Below are positions 26,141 to 34,803 of a DNA stretch of 64,000 nucleotides, in pieces. The position numbers were made by a program, and so were the translations under genes. The stretch lies in contig NZ_CP150203.1 of NCBI RefSeq assembly GCF_037969725.1, positions 1,194,001-1,258,000 on the forward strand, given 5' to 3'. Source of the DNA: Paenibacillus sp. FSL W8-0426 (lineage in GTDB: Bacteria; Bacillota; Bacilli; Paenibacillales; Paenibacillaceae). The first letter of the stretch is position 1. Each line of letters begins with the position of its first letter. The notes under the pieces are model-generated. The model was not told where the DNA came from. It saw only the letters and a program-made list of their open reading frames with translations, and made no database searches.

Positions 26141-28210
26141 ATGGAAAACAGTGACGAGAGACGGTTTGACAGCCACTTTGATCATGACAAACGTTTTGTT
26201 GGACGAGCGAAGGAATTGAAGTTGTTGAATCGCTGGTTTGGCGATCCGGGAGCACCCCTTACCATTTTTTCGGTGACGGGTATGGGGGGGATCGGGAAAT
26301 CCTCGCTGCTGTCGGAAATGCTGGAGATATCCCGTGACCGGGGAGCAACGGCCATCTGGATGGACGGCAGGTCCTGCGGTCCGACGCCTTCGATCTTTTT
26401 GGAATACCTCTCTTCAACGATCGGACTGGAGATGATGGGGAGCGAAAGCGAGTTCGGTCCGCTGCATGTTCTGACTCAAGCCTCGGCTCGGAATAGGCTG
26501 GTGATTGCCGTGGACAATTATGAAGAGCTGGCTTTGCTGGAGCATTGGTTCATGGAAGTGTTTGTCTCCAAGCTGCCGACCAGCGGCGTATTGATCGTGC
26601 TCGCTTCGCGCCCAGAGCCTGTGCTGACATGGAAATCGCACCCCCGCTTGCAGCAGCTTTTTGTGCGGATGCCCTTGCAGCATTTTACGGATGAGGAAAT
26701 TACGGCATATATTGCAGGGGCAGGATTGCCGAACCGAAGCGTTGAAGGCAAGATAGCGCGCATGACGGACGGCCATCCGCTGGGGCTTGCCTTGGCGGTT
26801 GAGGCAGCGGACCAAAGCCGGGATGTGCCGTTATCCGAGTGGACGGAAATGTCGCACGCGATCAGCGCCAGGCTGCTGCTGGAGCTGACGTCGCCGCGGC
26901 TGCACCCGATGATCGAGGTGCTGACGCTTCTGGAAACCGCAAATCAGGAAGTGTTGTCCGCCGTGCTGCAATCCGAGGTGACTACCGAGGAATATCACGC
27001 CCTGCGGCGCATGTCTTTTATTCGTTCCGGCCCGAACGGTTTGGCCTTGCATGACATGGCAAGAATTCATCTGCTTCGGGACTTCAGGCAGCGTGAACCC
27101 CGGCGCCTGCAGCAGATGCGTGTACGGATCGCCAATCTGTTAAGGCCGCTGCATGAAAAGGCGAGATCGCATGATCAGCGGCAAATCGCAAGAAAGATGC
27201 TGCTGTTATGCCAGGAATCGATGCTGCAGCATCGCCAATACGCAGACGTGTCGGCGGATGCCTTGTTTACGCCGATGGAAGTGATGCGGACCGAGGATTT
27301 GCCTGCGCTTCAACGTTTGATGCAGCATTGGACCGAGTATAGCGTGGAGCCTTGGCAGGCGCCTCCTTACAGACCGTTTTTGGATGAGTTGGCCGAACGT
27401 TATCCGGAAGGAATTGTGCTCATGCGGGACAGGTCGGGTGACCCGATCTCCATGTTTATAACCGTGCTTGTGCATCGGGAGAGCAGCAAGCTGCTGATGA
27501 AATATTTTCCTGTCGAGATGCAGGAGTGCTTCACCCCCGAAGAGCTGGATTGCGACCCGGACGAGACGGATACGCATTATGCCGTTATGGTCACGGCAAA
27601 AAACGATGTGAGGGGATACACGCGGGAAGAACTCGTCGGATACATGTGCCTGGACCGGCTGTCCCTGCTTGGCGATGGGACCAGGGTTATGCTGGTGGCG
27701 ACCAATCCGTATCTTAAACTGTTTTTGCAGAGCATCGGCTTTCAAATGAGAAAAACCCGAAGCCGCGTTTGTGATTTGTATGACCAGCCTGCGGATGTCA
27801 TGTACCTGGATTTTCGCAATGGCCGATTCGGAGATTGGGTGATGTCACTGCTGAATCCGGAAACGGAGAACGGGAAGTTTCATCAGAACGCTGCGGACGA
27901 GAAACGCCGGGCCTGGTCCGAGGCGGATATGCGTAAACTGTTGTCCAACTTGCATTCCCCGGCAGATTTGCAGGAATACGCTGCGCAAATGAAAGACATG
28001 AAGGATGGCATGCAGCTGCAATTGCATATTCTGGACATGCTGGAGGGAAGAAAGCCGGGGATTAGCGATCAGGACCAACGATTGCTGCATGCCCACTATT
28101 GGACGCATGCCGGCAATCCGACTGCCGCGGCAGAGGCTTGCTCCATGAGCAGGGCCACCTTTTATCGCCACCTGCGCAATGCGTTGATCCGGTTGGCGCG
28201 AATGATATAG
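26141..28210 (+). CDS. STAND/AAA-type ATPase with C-terminal helix-turn-helix
   Basis: A protein of 689 residues. The N-terminal NTPase has Walker A GMGGIGKSSLL (about 47-57), a Walker B-like LVIAVDNYEEL and a sensor-like VLIVLASRPEP, as in NB-ARC/AAA_16 STAND proteins. A winged-helix-like region follows. The middle (about 420-560) has features resembling a GNAT fold, for example YLKLFLQSIGFQ (inference). The extreme C-terminus is a Fis-like helix-turn-helix: NPTAAAEACSMSRATFYRHLRNALIRLA. It is probably a signal-dependent transcription regulator. GGAGG precedes the ATG. Its 3' end abuts the convergent sigma-54 activator gene. Confidence 0.75.
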   Translation: MENSDERRFDSHFDHDKRFVGRAKELKLLNRWFGDPGAPLTIFSVTGMGGIGKSSLLSEMLEISRDRGATAIWMDGRSCGPTPSIFLEYLSSTIGLEMMGSESEFGPLHVLTQASARNRLVIAVDNYEELALLEHWFMEVFVSKLPTSGVLIVLASRPEPVLTWKSHPRLQQLFVRMPLQHFTDEEITAYIAGAGLPNRSVEGKIARMTDGHPLGLALAVEAADQSRDVPLSEWTEMSHAISARLLLELTSPRLHPMIEVLTLLETANQEVLSAVLQSEVTTEEYHALRRMSFIRSGPNGLALHDMARIHLLRDFRQREPRRLQQMRVRIANLLRPLHEKARSHDQRQIARKMLLLCQESMLQHRQYADVSADALFTPMEVMRTEDLPALQRLMQHWTEYSVEPWQAPPYRPFLDELAERYPEGIVLMRDRSGDPISMFITVLVHRESSKLLMKYFPVEMQECFTPEELDCDPDETDTHYAVMVTAKNDVRGYTREELVGYMCLDRLSLLGDGTRVMLVATNPYLKLFLQSIGFQMRKTRSRVCDLYDQPADVMYLDFRNGRFGDWVMSLLNPETENGKFHQNAADEKRRAWSEADMRKLLSNLHSPADLQEYAAQMKDMKDGMQLQLHILDMLEGRKPGISDQDQRLLHAHYWTHAGNPTAAAEACSMSRATFYRHLRNALIRLARMI

Positions 28211-28221
28211 ATGGACAATCC

Positions 28222-28251
28222 GAAGAGGCCGGTCACAGACCGAGCCTCTTC
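28222..28251. terminator. Shared hairpin terminator overlapping a stop codon
   Basis: GAAGAGGCCGGTC (28222-28234), a 3-base loop, and GACCG-A-GCCTCTTC (28238-28251) form a long stem in the 22-base gap between two convergent genes. The stop codon of the minus-strand sigma-54 activator (28233-28235) lies inside the stem. Confidence 0.7.
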
Positions 28252-29921
28252 ATGCGGTTATAGAGCGTTGCCCTGGAAATGCCGAGCCGCTTCGCCAGCA
28301 TACGTTTGTTGCCTCCAACCGTTTCCAGGCATTGGAGCAGAAGATCCGATTCGTATGCATCCATCTGCTTTTTATAGGCCAGGGGGGAGACTTCGAAGAG
28401 CAGACCTTCGTTTCCGGCTTGGTTTGTATCACGCACGGCCCCGGCCGAATGGAGAGAGGACCGTGCTGGCATGGATCGAAGCGGCATGCTCCCTTCCGTT
28501 GTGGACGGTTTCGGATCCATGGAAGCGGTGAGGGATTCCGGCAAATATTCAGGCCTGACCTCCCCGTCCGTCGTCAGGATGGCAATGCGTTCGATCACGT
28601 TTCGGAGTTCCCTGACGTTTCCGGGCCAGTCATAGCTGAAGAGCATCTTGAACACTTCCGAAGGGAGCGATTCGATATGGCGGTTGTATAGCAGGGAAAA
28701 CTCTTGAAGGAATGTCCGCGTCAATTCGTATATGTCTTCCTTGCGCATGCGCAGCGGAGGGATGACGAGATTGATGACATTCAGACGATAGTAGAGATCT
28801 TCCCGAAACTGGTTGTTCGCAATCATGCCTAACAGGTTTTGATTGGTAGCGGCGATAATCCGGCAATTGGCCTGCTTCATGCGCGTTCCGCCAACGGGAA
28901 AGTAACTTTTCTCTTGCAGCACGCGCAGCAGCTTTACCTGAAGCTCCAAGGGCATTTCGCCGATTTCGTCCAAAAAGAGCGTGCCTCCGTCGGCAAGTTC
29001 AATTTTCCCCTTTTTACCTTTGGGGTCAGCACCGGAAAATGCCCCTTTCTCGTATCCGAACAACTCGCTCTCAAATAAGGAAGCGGGTATGGCACCGCAG
29101 TTAATGGCAATAAAAGGTGCAGTCTGCGGTTCGCGCAGGTCATGAATGGCTTTGGCGAACAACTCCTTGCCTGTTCCGCTCTCCCCGAGAATAAGCACGG
29201 TAGCCGAGGTTGTACTGATCTTGCGAATCGTTTCCAGACACTGCTTCAGTCCCGGACTGCTGCCCTTGATTCCCGCAAACGGATCGGAATCGGGGCGCAG
29301 ACGGGCGACCGTCTTCTCCAAATGCTGGACTTTGGATGACATATGTAACAATTCCTGGTGCAGGCGAATTTCAGTGGTGATGTCTACTTCGGCCGCAACC
29401 GCGCCCACGATGCATCCATCGAGCACCACTGGACGCGCGTTGATGAGGGCAAACAGATCGGGCCGGGGCTGATGCTGTTTGCGGTAGACCGTTTCGCCGG
29501 TATACAACGTTTTGAGCGACTGAAGCCGCTCAGGCGGGAAGAAGTCTGCAGCCGGCTGCCCGACGATGTCTTCTTTGCGGATGGAAAAAACGTGCTCGGC
29601 ACCGGACGTCCAATACGCCACCTTCGCTTCTTCATCGATCAGGGTCAGCGCTGAACCTGCGGTTTCCAACGTGGTTTCCAAATAAGCCTCCAGGAGGCGA
29701 TGAGCCTGCAGCATGTGCTGCAAAACATCCGCTGAGGCAATATATCCCTGCGGCGGGCCTTCGTCTTGAATCAACAAGTAAGGACTCTCATTGAAACAGG
29801 CAATAACCTCGGCCCAATTTGCAGAAGAAGGGATTGCAGGCAGGGGGAGGGAAGGATCCCGATCCCACTTTCTCAGGTCTGTCCGCAAAAGGGACATGAG
29901 GTCAGGAAGCAAATGTTTCAT
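28233..29921 (-). CDS. Sigma-54-dependent enhancer-binding transcriptional activator (RocR-like)
   Basis: A protein of about 562 residues. A PAS-type sensor (about 83-190) is followed by an AAA+ domain with Walker A GESGTGKE (246-253), then [12 protein letters not shown] (the sigma-54 contact loop, GAFSGA instead of GAFTGA), Walker [13 protein letters not shown], and [15 protein letters not shown]. The C-terminal Fis-type helix-turn-helix is [27 protein letters not shown]. The ATG at 29921 has GAGGTG 6 bases upstream. It lies beside proline catabolic genes with -24/-12 promoters and the sigma-54 gene, so it most likely activates them in response to proline or a derivative (inference). Confidence 0.93.
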   Translation of the reverse strand: MKHLLPDLMSLLRTDLRKWDRDPSLPLPAIPSSANWAEVIACFNESPYLLIQDEGPPQGYIASADVLQHMLQAHRLLEAYLETTLETAGSALTLIDEEAKVAYWTSGAEHVFSIRKEDIVGQPAADFFPPERLQSLKTLYTGETVYRKQHQPRPDLFALINARPVVLDGCIVGAVAAEVDITTEIRLHQELLHMSSKVQHLEKTVARLRPDSDPFAGIKGSSPGLKQCLETIRKISTTSATVLILGESGTGKELFAKAIHDLREPQTAPFIAINCGAIPASLFESELFGYEKGAFSGADPKGKKGKIELADGGTLFLDEIGEMPLELQVKLLRVLQEKSYFPVGGTRMKQANCRIIAATNQNLLGMIANNQFREDLYYRLNVINLVIPPLRMRKEDIYELTRTFLQEFSLLYNRHIESLPSEVFKMLFSYDWPGNVRELRNVIERIAILTTDGEVRPEYLPESLTASMDPKPSTTEGSMPLRSMPARSSLHSAGAVRDTNQAGNEGLLFEVSPLAYKKQMDAYESDLLLQCLETVGGNKRMLAKRLGISRATLYNRMKRLGL

Positions 29922-30018
29922 CGGTTTCACCTCAGTCGAAGCATCACGATTAGACACGTTACTGTTGCACTGGCCAAATTGCAATGCGCATGATGGTTGA
30001 GAAATAATCGTTGCACAT

Positions 30019-30047
30019 ATTATATCGCTTAAACCAACTGGTGTATA
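30019..30047 (-). promoter_or_regulatory. Probable sigma-A promoter of the activator gene
   Basis: On the minus strand a TATACA -35-like hexamer (30042-30047), a 17-base spacer and a TATAAT -10 (30019-30024) lie about 100 bases upstream of the activator start. Confidence 0.5.
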
Positions 30048-30269
30048 TATTTTTTGACATGGAGCGTAGGGGTTAAAGGAAGACACTCACGAGTGGATTG
30101 GAATGGCAAACGGTTTCATTGAGGTTCAAGTTAAGAAACATTACATTTTGGTGTGATTCGTATAATCGAATATAAGGTTGAGGTGTCCTGAATTTTGGAC
30201 ATTTCCATGCTGGGATGCTTATTTTTTTTGACATTGCGTCAAGCTGGCGTTGCGTGCGGTCCCCAATCG

Positions 30270-30311
30270 AAAAAAACCATGCGGCCCCCAAAAGTGGACC
30301 ACATGGTTTTC
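30270..30311 (-). terminator. Terminator of the proline dehydrogenase gene
   Basis: AAAACCATG (30273) and CATGGTTTT (30302) form a 9-bp stem with inner GG/CC pairs; on the minus strand it is followed by a T run. It lies 16 bases after the proline dehydrogenase stop. Between it and 29921 I see only the activator promoter region. Confidence 0.75.
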
Positions 30312-30326
30312 CTTTAAAGTCTTCGT

Positions 30327-31250
30327 CTATCTGAACATGTTTTTAACGACCATCCAGAGATTTGCCGGTTTCTCGGCCAGACGCCGCGTGTAATACGGGT
30401 ACCACATGGTTCCATAGGGAACGTAGCAGCGAACGCGATACCCTTCCCGAGCGAGCCGCTCCTGTTCGTTCATGCGCAGTCCGTATAACATTTGAAACTC
30501 GAATGCATCGGGAGAGATGGCGCGGTCTTTGGCGTACTGTTTGGTCCATGAAATAAGTTGATCATCGTGAGAGGCAACCGCCGTATAGACGCCTTGGTCG
30601 AGATGCTGGCGAATCATGGATTTGAACTGTTCCATGACCTCGGAGGCGTTCTGATAAGCTACTGCGGCAGGCTCTTTGTATGCCCCCTTAACGAGGCGGA
30701 GCTTGATGCCTTCACGGATCATGTCCCGCGTATCCTGCTCGCTCCTGTGCAAATAGGCTTGCAGCACGGTCCCCGTGTTATCGAGCCCTTCTGCGTGAAG
30801 ACGGCGAACGATGTCCAAGGTAGCCTGGGTAAACGGGCTGTCCTCCATATCGATCCGCACGAAAAGATCATGCAGCTTGGCCTCGGCGGCCACCGCACGG
30901 ATATTCCGATATCCCTCTTCAGGATCAAGTGCAAGGCCCATCTGGGTTGGCTTCAAAGACACGTTGGAGTTGACGCGATAGCGCGTGATGCCCTCCACGA
31001 GCCGAATGTATTCGTCCCGGTACAAGGCTGCCTCGCTCAAACGGGTAATGCCCTCCCCCAGATGGTCCAATGTGGCCATAATGCCTTTGTTGTTCAGGAT
31101 GCGAATTTCTTCGAGAGCTTCATCCAGCGTGCTGCCTGCGATAAATTTGCTTGCCAGCCTTTTGCCGTATTTGACGGACAGACGCTCGATGGTTTTATTG
31201 CCTGCGACGGTCAGCAACGTTTTGCGGTACATTTCCGTTCCCATACTCAT
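30327..31250 (-). CDS. Proline dehydrogenase
   Basis: A protein of about 307 residues, the size of the monofunctional Gram-positive PutB/FadM type. Barrel features are SLKPTQMGL, DLFVRIDMEDSPFT, TGTVLQAYLHRSEQDTRDM, LRLVKGAYKEP, VASHDDQLI, EFQMLYGLRMNEQ and YVPYGTMWYPYYTRRLAEKP. It oxidises proline to pyrroline-5-carboxylate using FAD. The ATG at 31250 has AAGGAGG upstream; the longer frame is not supported. A -24/-12 promoter lies 45-60 bases upstream, divergent from that of P5C dehydrogenase, which handles the next step. Confidence 0.95.
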   Translation of the reverse strand: MSMGTEMYRKTLLTVAGNKTIERLSVKYGKRLASKFIAGSTLDEALEEIRILNNKGIMATLDHLGEGITRLSEAALYRDEYIRLVEGITRYRVNSNVSLKPTQMGLALDPEEGYRNIRAVAAEAKLHDLFVRIDMEDSPFTQATLDIVRRLHAEGLDNTGTVLQAYLHRSEQDTRDMIREGIKLRLVKGAYKEPAAVAYQNASEVMEQFKSMIRQHLDQGVYTAVASHDDQLISWTKQYAKDRAISPDAFEFQMLYGLRMNEQERLAREGYRVRCYVPYGTMWYPYYTRRLAEKPANLWMVVKNMFR

Positions 31251-31294
31251 GGGGGCTTCCTCCTTATGATCATACTGCATATGCTTTGATACGA

Positions 31295-31310
31295 AGCAAG
31301 AAACATGCCA
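31295..31310 (-). promoter_or_regulatory. Sigma-54 (-24/-12) promoter for proline dehydrogenase
   Basis: On the minus strand TGGCATGTTTCTTGCT has the GG (-24) and GC (-12) dinucleotides at exact spacing, with TTGCT at -12. It is 45 bases upstream of the proline dehydrogenase start. Confidence 0.8.
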
Positions 31311-31352
31311 AATGCTGCAATCCAAAAAAATAATCATTCCCCCGATTGGAGT

Positions 31353-31368
31353 TGGCACGGAACTTGCT
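31353..31368 (+). promoter_or_regulatory. Sigma-54 (-24/-12) promoter for P5C dehydrogenase
   Basis: TGGCACGGAACTTGCT matches the consensus TGGCAC-N5-TTGCW fully. Transcription would start near 31380, leaving a leader of about 120 bases that contains repeat copy S2 before the ATG at 31501. Confidence 0.9.
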
Positions 31369-31409
31369 ACATATATTGGGTGATAAGCAAAACGCATGGC
31401 AATCCAGGA

Positions 31410-31466
31410 TATATAAGCCGCAAATAATCAAAACACACGTTAACGGAGAGGCAGAACCAATCTGGG
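31410..31466 (+). repeat. MITE-like element, partial copy S2, in the P5C dehydrogenase leader
   Basis: It starts TATATAAGCCGCA, carries the exact core GTTAACGGAGAGGCAGAAC and breaks off after CAATCTGGG; no matching right end is found. It lies wholly between the sigma-54 promoter and the ribosome binding site, so it is transcribed in the sense direction as 5' leader. Confidence 0.65.
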
Positions 31467-31500
31467 CCTGCGAACCCAACATTTGAAGGAGGAATCATTC

Positions 31501-33048
31501 ATGAACATTCCTTTTGTTAACGAACCGTTCACGCCATTTAGCATCCCGGCCAATAAGGAAGCATTCGAACAAGCGCTGCGCAAGGTGGAATCCGAACTCG
31601 GAAAAGACTATCCCCTTATCATTGGCGGGCAAAAAATAACGAGTCCCCGTAGGTTAAACTCCGTGAACCCGGCCGCCAAGGATCAGGTCGTTGGCACCGT
31701 TTATCAGGCAGACCGGGAACTGGCGGAGCGGGCTGTCCAGACGGCTGCCGAGACGTTTAACCGCTGGAAGCATACCGATCCGAACGAACGCGCACGGTAT
31801 TTATATAAGGCAGCAGCGATCATGCGCCGCCGCAAGCATGAGTTTTCCGCCTGGATGGTATATGAAGCGGGCAAAACATGGCCTGAAGCAGATGCGGACA
31901 CGGCCGAGGCCATCGATTTCATGGAATTTTACGCCAGGGAAATGCAGCGCCTCAGCGAACCCCAGCCCTTGACCCGCATTGCAGGCGAAGACAATGAGCT
32001 GTCGTATATCCCGCTAGGCGTAGGCGTCGTCATTCCGCCGTGGAATTTCCCGCTCGCCATCATGGCTGGCATGACGTCGGCCGCGTTCGTTTCCGGCAAT
32101 ACCGTCGTTTTGAAACCGGCCAGCACTACGCCGGTAATTGCGGCCAAATTCATGGAACTGCTGGCTGAAGCGGGCGTGCCGGATGGCGTCGTGAATTATT
32201 TGCCGGGGCCGGGCAGCGAAGTGGGGGATTATTTGGTCGATCATGCGTTAACGCGTTTCATCAGCTTTACGGGCTCCAAAGATGTCGGTTTGCGAATCAA
32301 TGAACGCGCAGCCCGCACGGCGCCGGGACAGAAATGGATCAAACGGGTGATTGCCGAAATGGGAGGCAAGGATTCCATCATCGTGGACGGCGAAAGCGAT
32401 CTGGAGCTGGCTGCGGAATCCATTACCGCATCGGCGTTCGGGTTCTCCGGCCAGAAATGTTCCGCGTGTTCCCGTGCCATCGTTCATAAAGATGTATATG
32501 ATGAAGTGCTGCGCAAAGTGATTGAGCGGACGAAGAAGCTTACGATGGGCAGTCCGGTTGAAGCAGGAAGCCATGTGGGTCCCGTCATTGACGACAAGGC
32601 CTACGCCAAAATCAAGGAATATATCGAAGTGGGCAAACAAGAAGGACGATTGATGCTCGGCGGGGAAACAGGGGATGTCCAAGGTTATTTTATCGAGCCA
32701 ACCATCATTGCCGATGTCGATCCGCTCGCCCGAATTGCGCAGGAGGAAATTTTTGGACCCGTGCTCGCCTTTATTAAGGCAAACACATTTGAAGAGTCGC
32801 TGCAAATAGCGAACAATACCGATTATGGCCTGACAGGTGCGGTTATCTCGCGTAATCGTGAACATCTGGAGCTGGCGCGGCGCGAGTTTTTTGCAGGCAA
32901 TCTGTATTTCAACCGGAAATGCACGGGCGCATTGGTAGGCACCCATCCGTTCGGGGGATTCAATATGTCAGGGACGGATTCAAAAGCAGGCGGCAGAGAT
33001 TATTTGCTGCTTTTCACGCAGGCGAAGCTGGTGTCGGAAAAATATTAA
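31501..33048 (+). CDS. L-glutamate gamma-semialdehyde (P5C) dehydrogenase
   Basis: A protein of 515 residues of the RocA/PruA type. Visible are the aldehyde dehydrogenase features [37 protein letters not shown], the general base E286 in AEMGGKD, the nucleophile C320 in [10 protein letters not shown], and [12 protein letters not shown]. It oxidises the semialdehyde formed from proline or arginine to glutamate. AAGGAGG precedes the ATG at 31501. Its divergent partner is proline dehydrogenase, and both have sigma-54 promoters. Whether it should be called rocA or pruA cannot be decided here. Confidence 0.96.
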   Translation: MNIPFVNEPFTPFSIPANKEAFEQALRKVESELGKDYPLIIGGQKITSPRRLNSVNPAAKDQVVGTVYQADRELAERAVQTAAETFNRWKHTDPNERARYLYKAAAIMRRRKHEFSAWMVYEAGKTWPEADADTAEAIDFMEFYAREMQRLSEPQPLTRIAGEDNELSYIPLGVGVVIPPWNFPLAIMAGMTSAAFVSGNTVVLKPASTTPVIAAKFMELLAEAGVPDGVVNYLPGPGSEVGDYLVDHALTRFISFTGSKDVGLRINERAARTAPGQKWIKRVIAEMGGKDSIIVDGESDLELAAESITASAFGFSGQKCSACSRAIVHKDVYDEVLRKVIERTKKLTMGSPVEAGSHVGPVIDDKAYAKIKEYIEVGKQEGRLMLGGETGDVQGYFIEPTIIADVDPLARIAQEEIFGPVLAFIKANTFEESLQIANNTDYGLTGAVISRNREHLELARREFFAGNLYFNRKCTGALVGTHPFGGFNMSGTDSKAGGRDYLLLFTQAKLVSEKY

Positions 33049-33066
33049 AAGGAACTGCGATTCGAA

Positions 33067-33297
33067 CTATATAGGTTGAACTAGACATTTACACGATAAC
33101 GGAGAGGGCAGAAAGAATCTGGAGAAGCGAAGCGGTCGCTTAAAAACTTTCTGAAAGAAAGCTGCATCGGAAGCATAAGCTTCACCGGATTTCCCTTTGA
33201 AAAAAGGGATCAAAAAAATCTGGGGATAACAGTGATCGGAAGATGGTTCTGACCACGTAGTGACTCCGTGTAAAAATCATCGGTTCAACTTATATAG
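33067..33297 (+). repeat. MITE-like element, subfamily B, copy B1 (longest form)
   Basis: Ends are CTATATAGGTTGAAC and GTTCAACTTATATAG, near-perfect inverted repeats. Inside are the core GATAACGGAGAGGGCAGAA, a first hairpin module (CTTTCTGAAAGAAAGC, ending GCATCGGAAG) and a second module (CACCGGATTTCCC...GGGATAACAGTGATCGGAAG). It is the only copy with both modules, 231 bases long, and fills most of the gap between the P5C dehydrogenase and sigma-54 genes. Confidence 0.8.
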
Positions 33298-33386
33298 AGC
33301 CGACATTGCTTTTATGTTACCATTTCCAGAACATGCAGCCTGATCATGATGCCAAAGCTGCCGAGCGGTGCTAAGGGGGAAAACGT

Positions 33387-34688
33387 ATGTTAGGTGTTAA
33401 GTTGTTACAGGAACAGCGTTTTCGGCTGGCCATTACGCCTGAGATGAAACGGTCCTTTCATTTGCTGACGTTGTCCAATCAGGATTTGGTCCGTTATTTG
33501 CTGGATGCAGCGGATGCGAATCCGCTCCTTGAAGTCGAAGGACACTCTGCGCCGCTGGCCCGACTTCCGCGGAGCATGGATCGCAGGAAGCACGATGGCT
33601 ATGAACCGTTGCTTCAGGCGCGTGGGGCTGAACCCACGTTGGAGCATTTCCTGGCCGCCCAAGTGCGTTTGCTGGACCTCCCGCCCGCGCTAACGGCCAC
33701 AGCGGAATACCTGGCTGGCTGCGTGAACGACGACGGTTATCTCGCGTTGGACCTGACGGAAGCAGCATCGGCGCTCGGCATATCCGTGGATGAGGCGGCT
33801 GAAGGGCTCGAGGTTCTTCAATCGCTGGACCCGGCAGGCGTGGGGGCCCGCAGTCTGCAAGAATGCTTGCTGCTTCAGATCAGGCGCGCCTCGATCGTTG
33901 ATCGGCATGCCGAGCGGATGGTGGAAGCGGGTTTGTCAGAGCTGGTTCCTTTCCATCCGGGAAAAGCAGGGGCACGACTCGCGATGACTGCAAGCGAAGC
34001 CAAGTCCGCCTATGATTACATTACGCGGCTTGATCCCAAGCCTTGTCGTTCCATCGGCTGCACCGCACCTCCCCATTACGTTATTCCGGATGCTGTTGCG
34101 GAGCTGCGTGATGGCGAAGTCCGCTTGGAATTCCACTCGGCCGGAAACCTCCGCATATCGATGAATGAAGCGTGTTCTCGCTGGGTCAGGCAAGGAGGTA
34201 CGGGCGAGATTTGGGCGGAACGGGCCGCAGAGGCGCGGGCGATCATTCGCAGTGTGCAGCTTCGGCGCAAAACGTTGATGCGTGTTCTCGCTGCGGTGAT
34301 GGAAGAGCAGGAGCTTTTTTTGCATCAAGGGCCGTCCGGTCTGAAGCCGCTCAACTTGGCGATGATTGCGGAGAAGATCGGCATGCATGAATCAACGGTG
34401 AGCCGTGCCGTTCAAGGGAAATATATCCGGACGCCGCATGGCATGTTTGAATGGAAGGCCTTTTTTGCCACGGCCATCGGAACAGACGATGGGGATCGAA
34501 CATCTGCCGCGGCGGCCAAATGGCGGTTAAAAGAATTGATTCGCATGGAGCAGGCCGATCGCCCGCACTCGGACAGCCGATTGGCGGAGCTGCTTGCCGG
34601 GGAAGGCATCGTCGTCTCGCGCAGAACGGTGGCGAAGTATAGGGAGGAGCTCCGGATTCTGCCTTCGCGTGAGCGCAAACGCCGATAA
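33387..34688 (+). CDS. rpoN: RNA polymerase sigma-54 factor
   Basis: A protein of 433 residues (called SigL in Bacillus). The N-terminal activator-interacting region is LLQEQRFRLAITPEMKRSFHLLTLSNQDLVRYL; the core-binding middle and the helix-turn-helix region (MHESTVSRAVQGKYIRTPHGMFEWKAFF) follow; the RpoN box is SRRTVAKYRE at about 410-420. It directs polymerase to the -24/-12 promoters seen at 31295 and 31353. AAGGGGG precedes the ATG. In this locus the factor, an activator and two targets are neighbours. Confidence 0.96.
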   Translation: MLGVKLLQEQRFRLAITPEMKRSFHLLTLSNQDLVRYLLDAADANPLLEVEGHSAPLARLPRSMDRRKHDGYEPLLQARGAEPTLEHFLAAQVRLLDLPPALTATAEYLAGCVNDDGYLALDLTEAASALGISVDEAAEGLEVLQSLDPAGVGARSLQECLLLQIRRASIVDRHAERMVEAGLSELVPFHPGKAGARLAMTASEAKSAYDYITRLDPKPCRSIGCTAPPHYVIPDAVAELRDGEVRLEFHSAGNLRISMNEACSRWVRQGGTGEIWAERAAEARAIIRSVQLRRKTLMRVLAAVMEEQELFLHQGPSGLKPLNLAMIAEKIGMHESTVSRAVQGKYIRTPHGMFEWKAFFATAIGTDDGDRTSAAAAKWRLKELIRMEQADRPHSDSRLAELLAGEGIVVSRRTVAKYREELRILPSRERKRR

Positions 34689-34716
34689 TAGGCGCGCTCT
34701 TATCCCGTTTCCGAAA

Positions 34717-34766
34717 CAAATAGCCCCTGCGAACCGGGTTGACGGCGCAGGGGCTGTTCTTTGTTT
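34717..34766. terminator. Bidirectional terminator
   Basis: AGCCCCTGCG (34723) and CGCAGGGGCT (34747) form a 10-bp stem, extended by flanking AACAAA/TTTGTTT. It separates the convergent sigma-54 and aspartase genes. Confidence 0.85.
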
Positions 34767-34803
34767 ACATCGGATTGAATACATCCACGTCAGTAGAAAC
34801 CTA

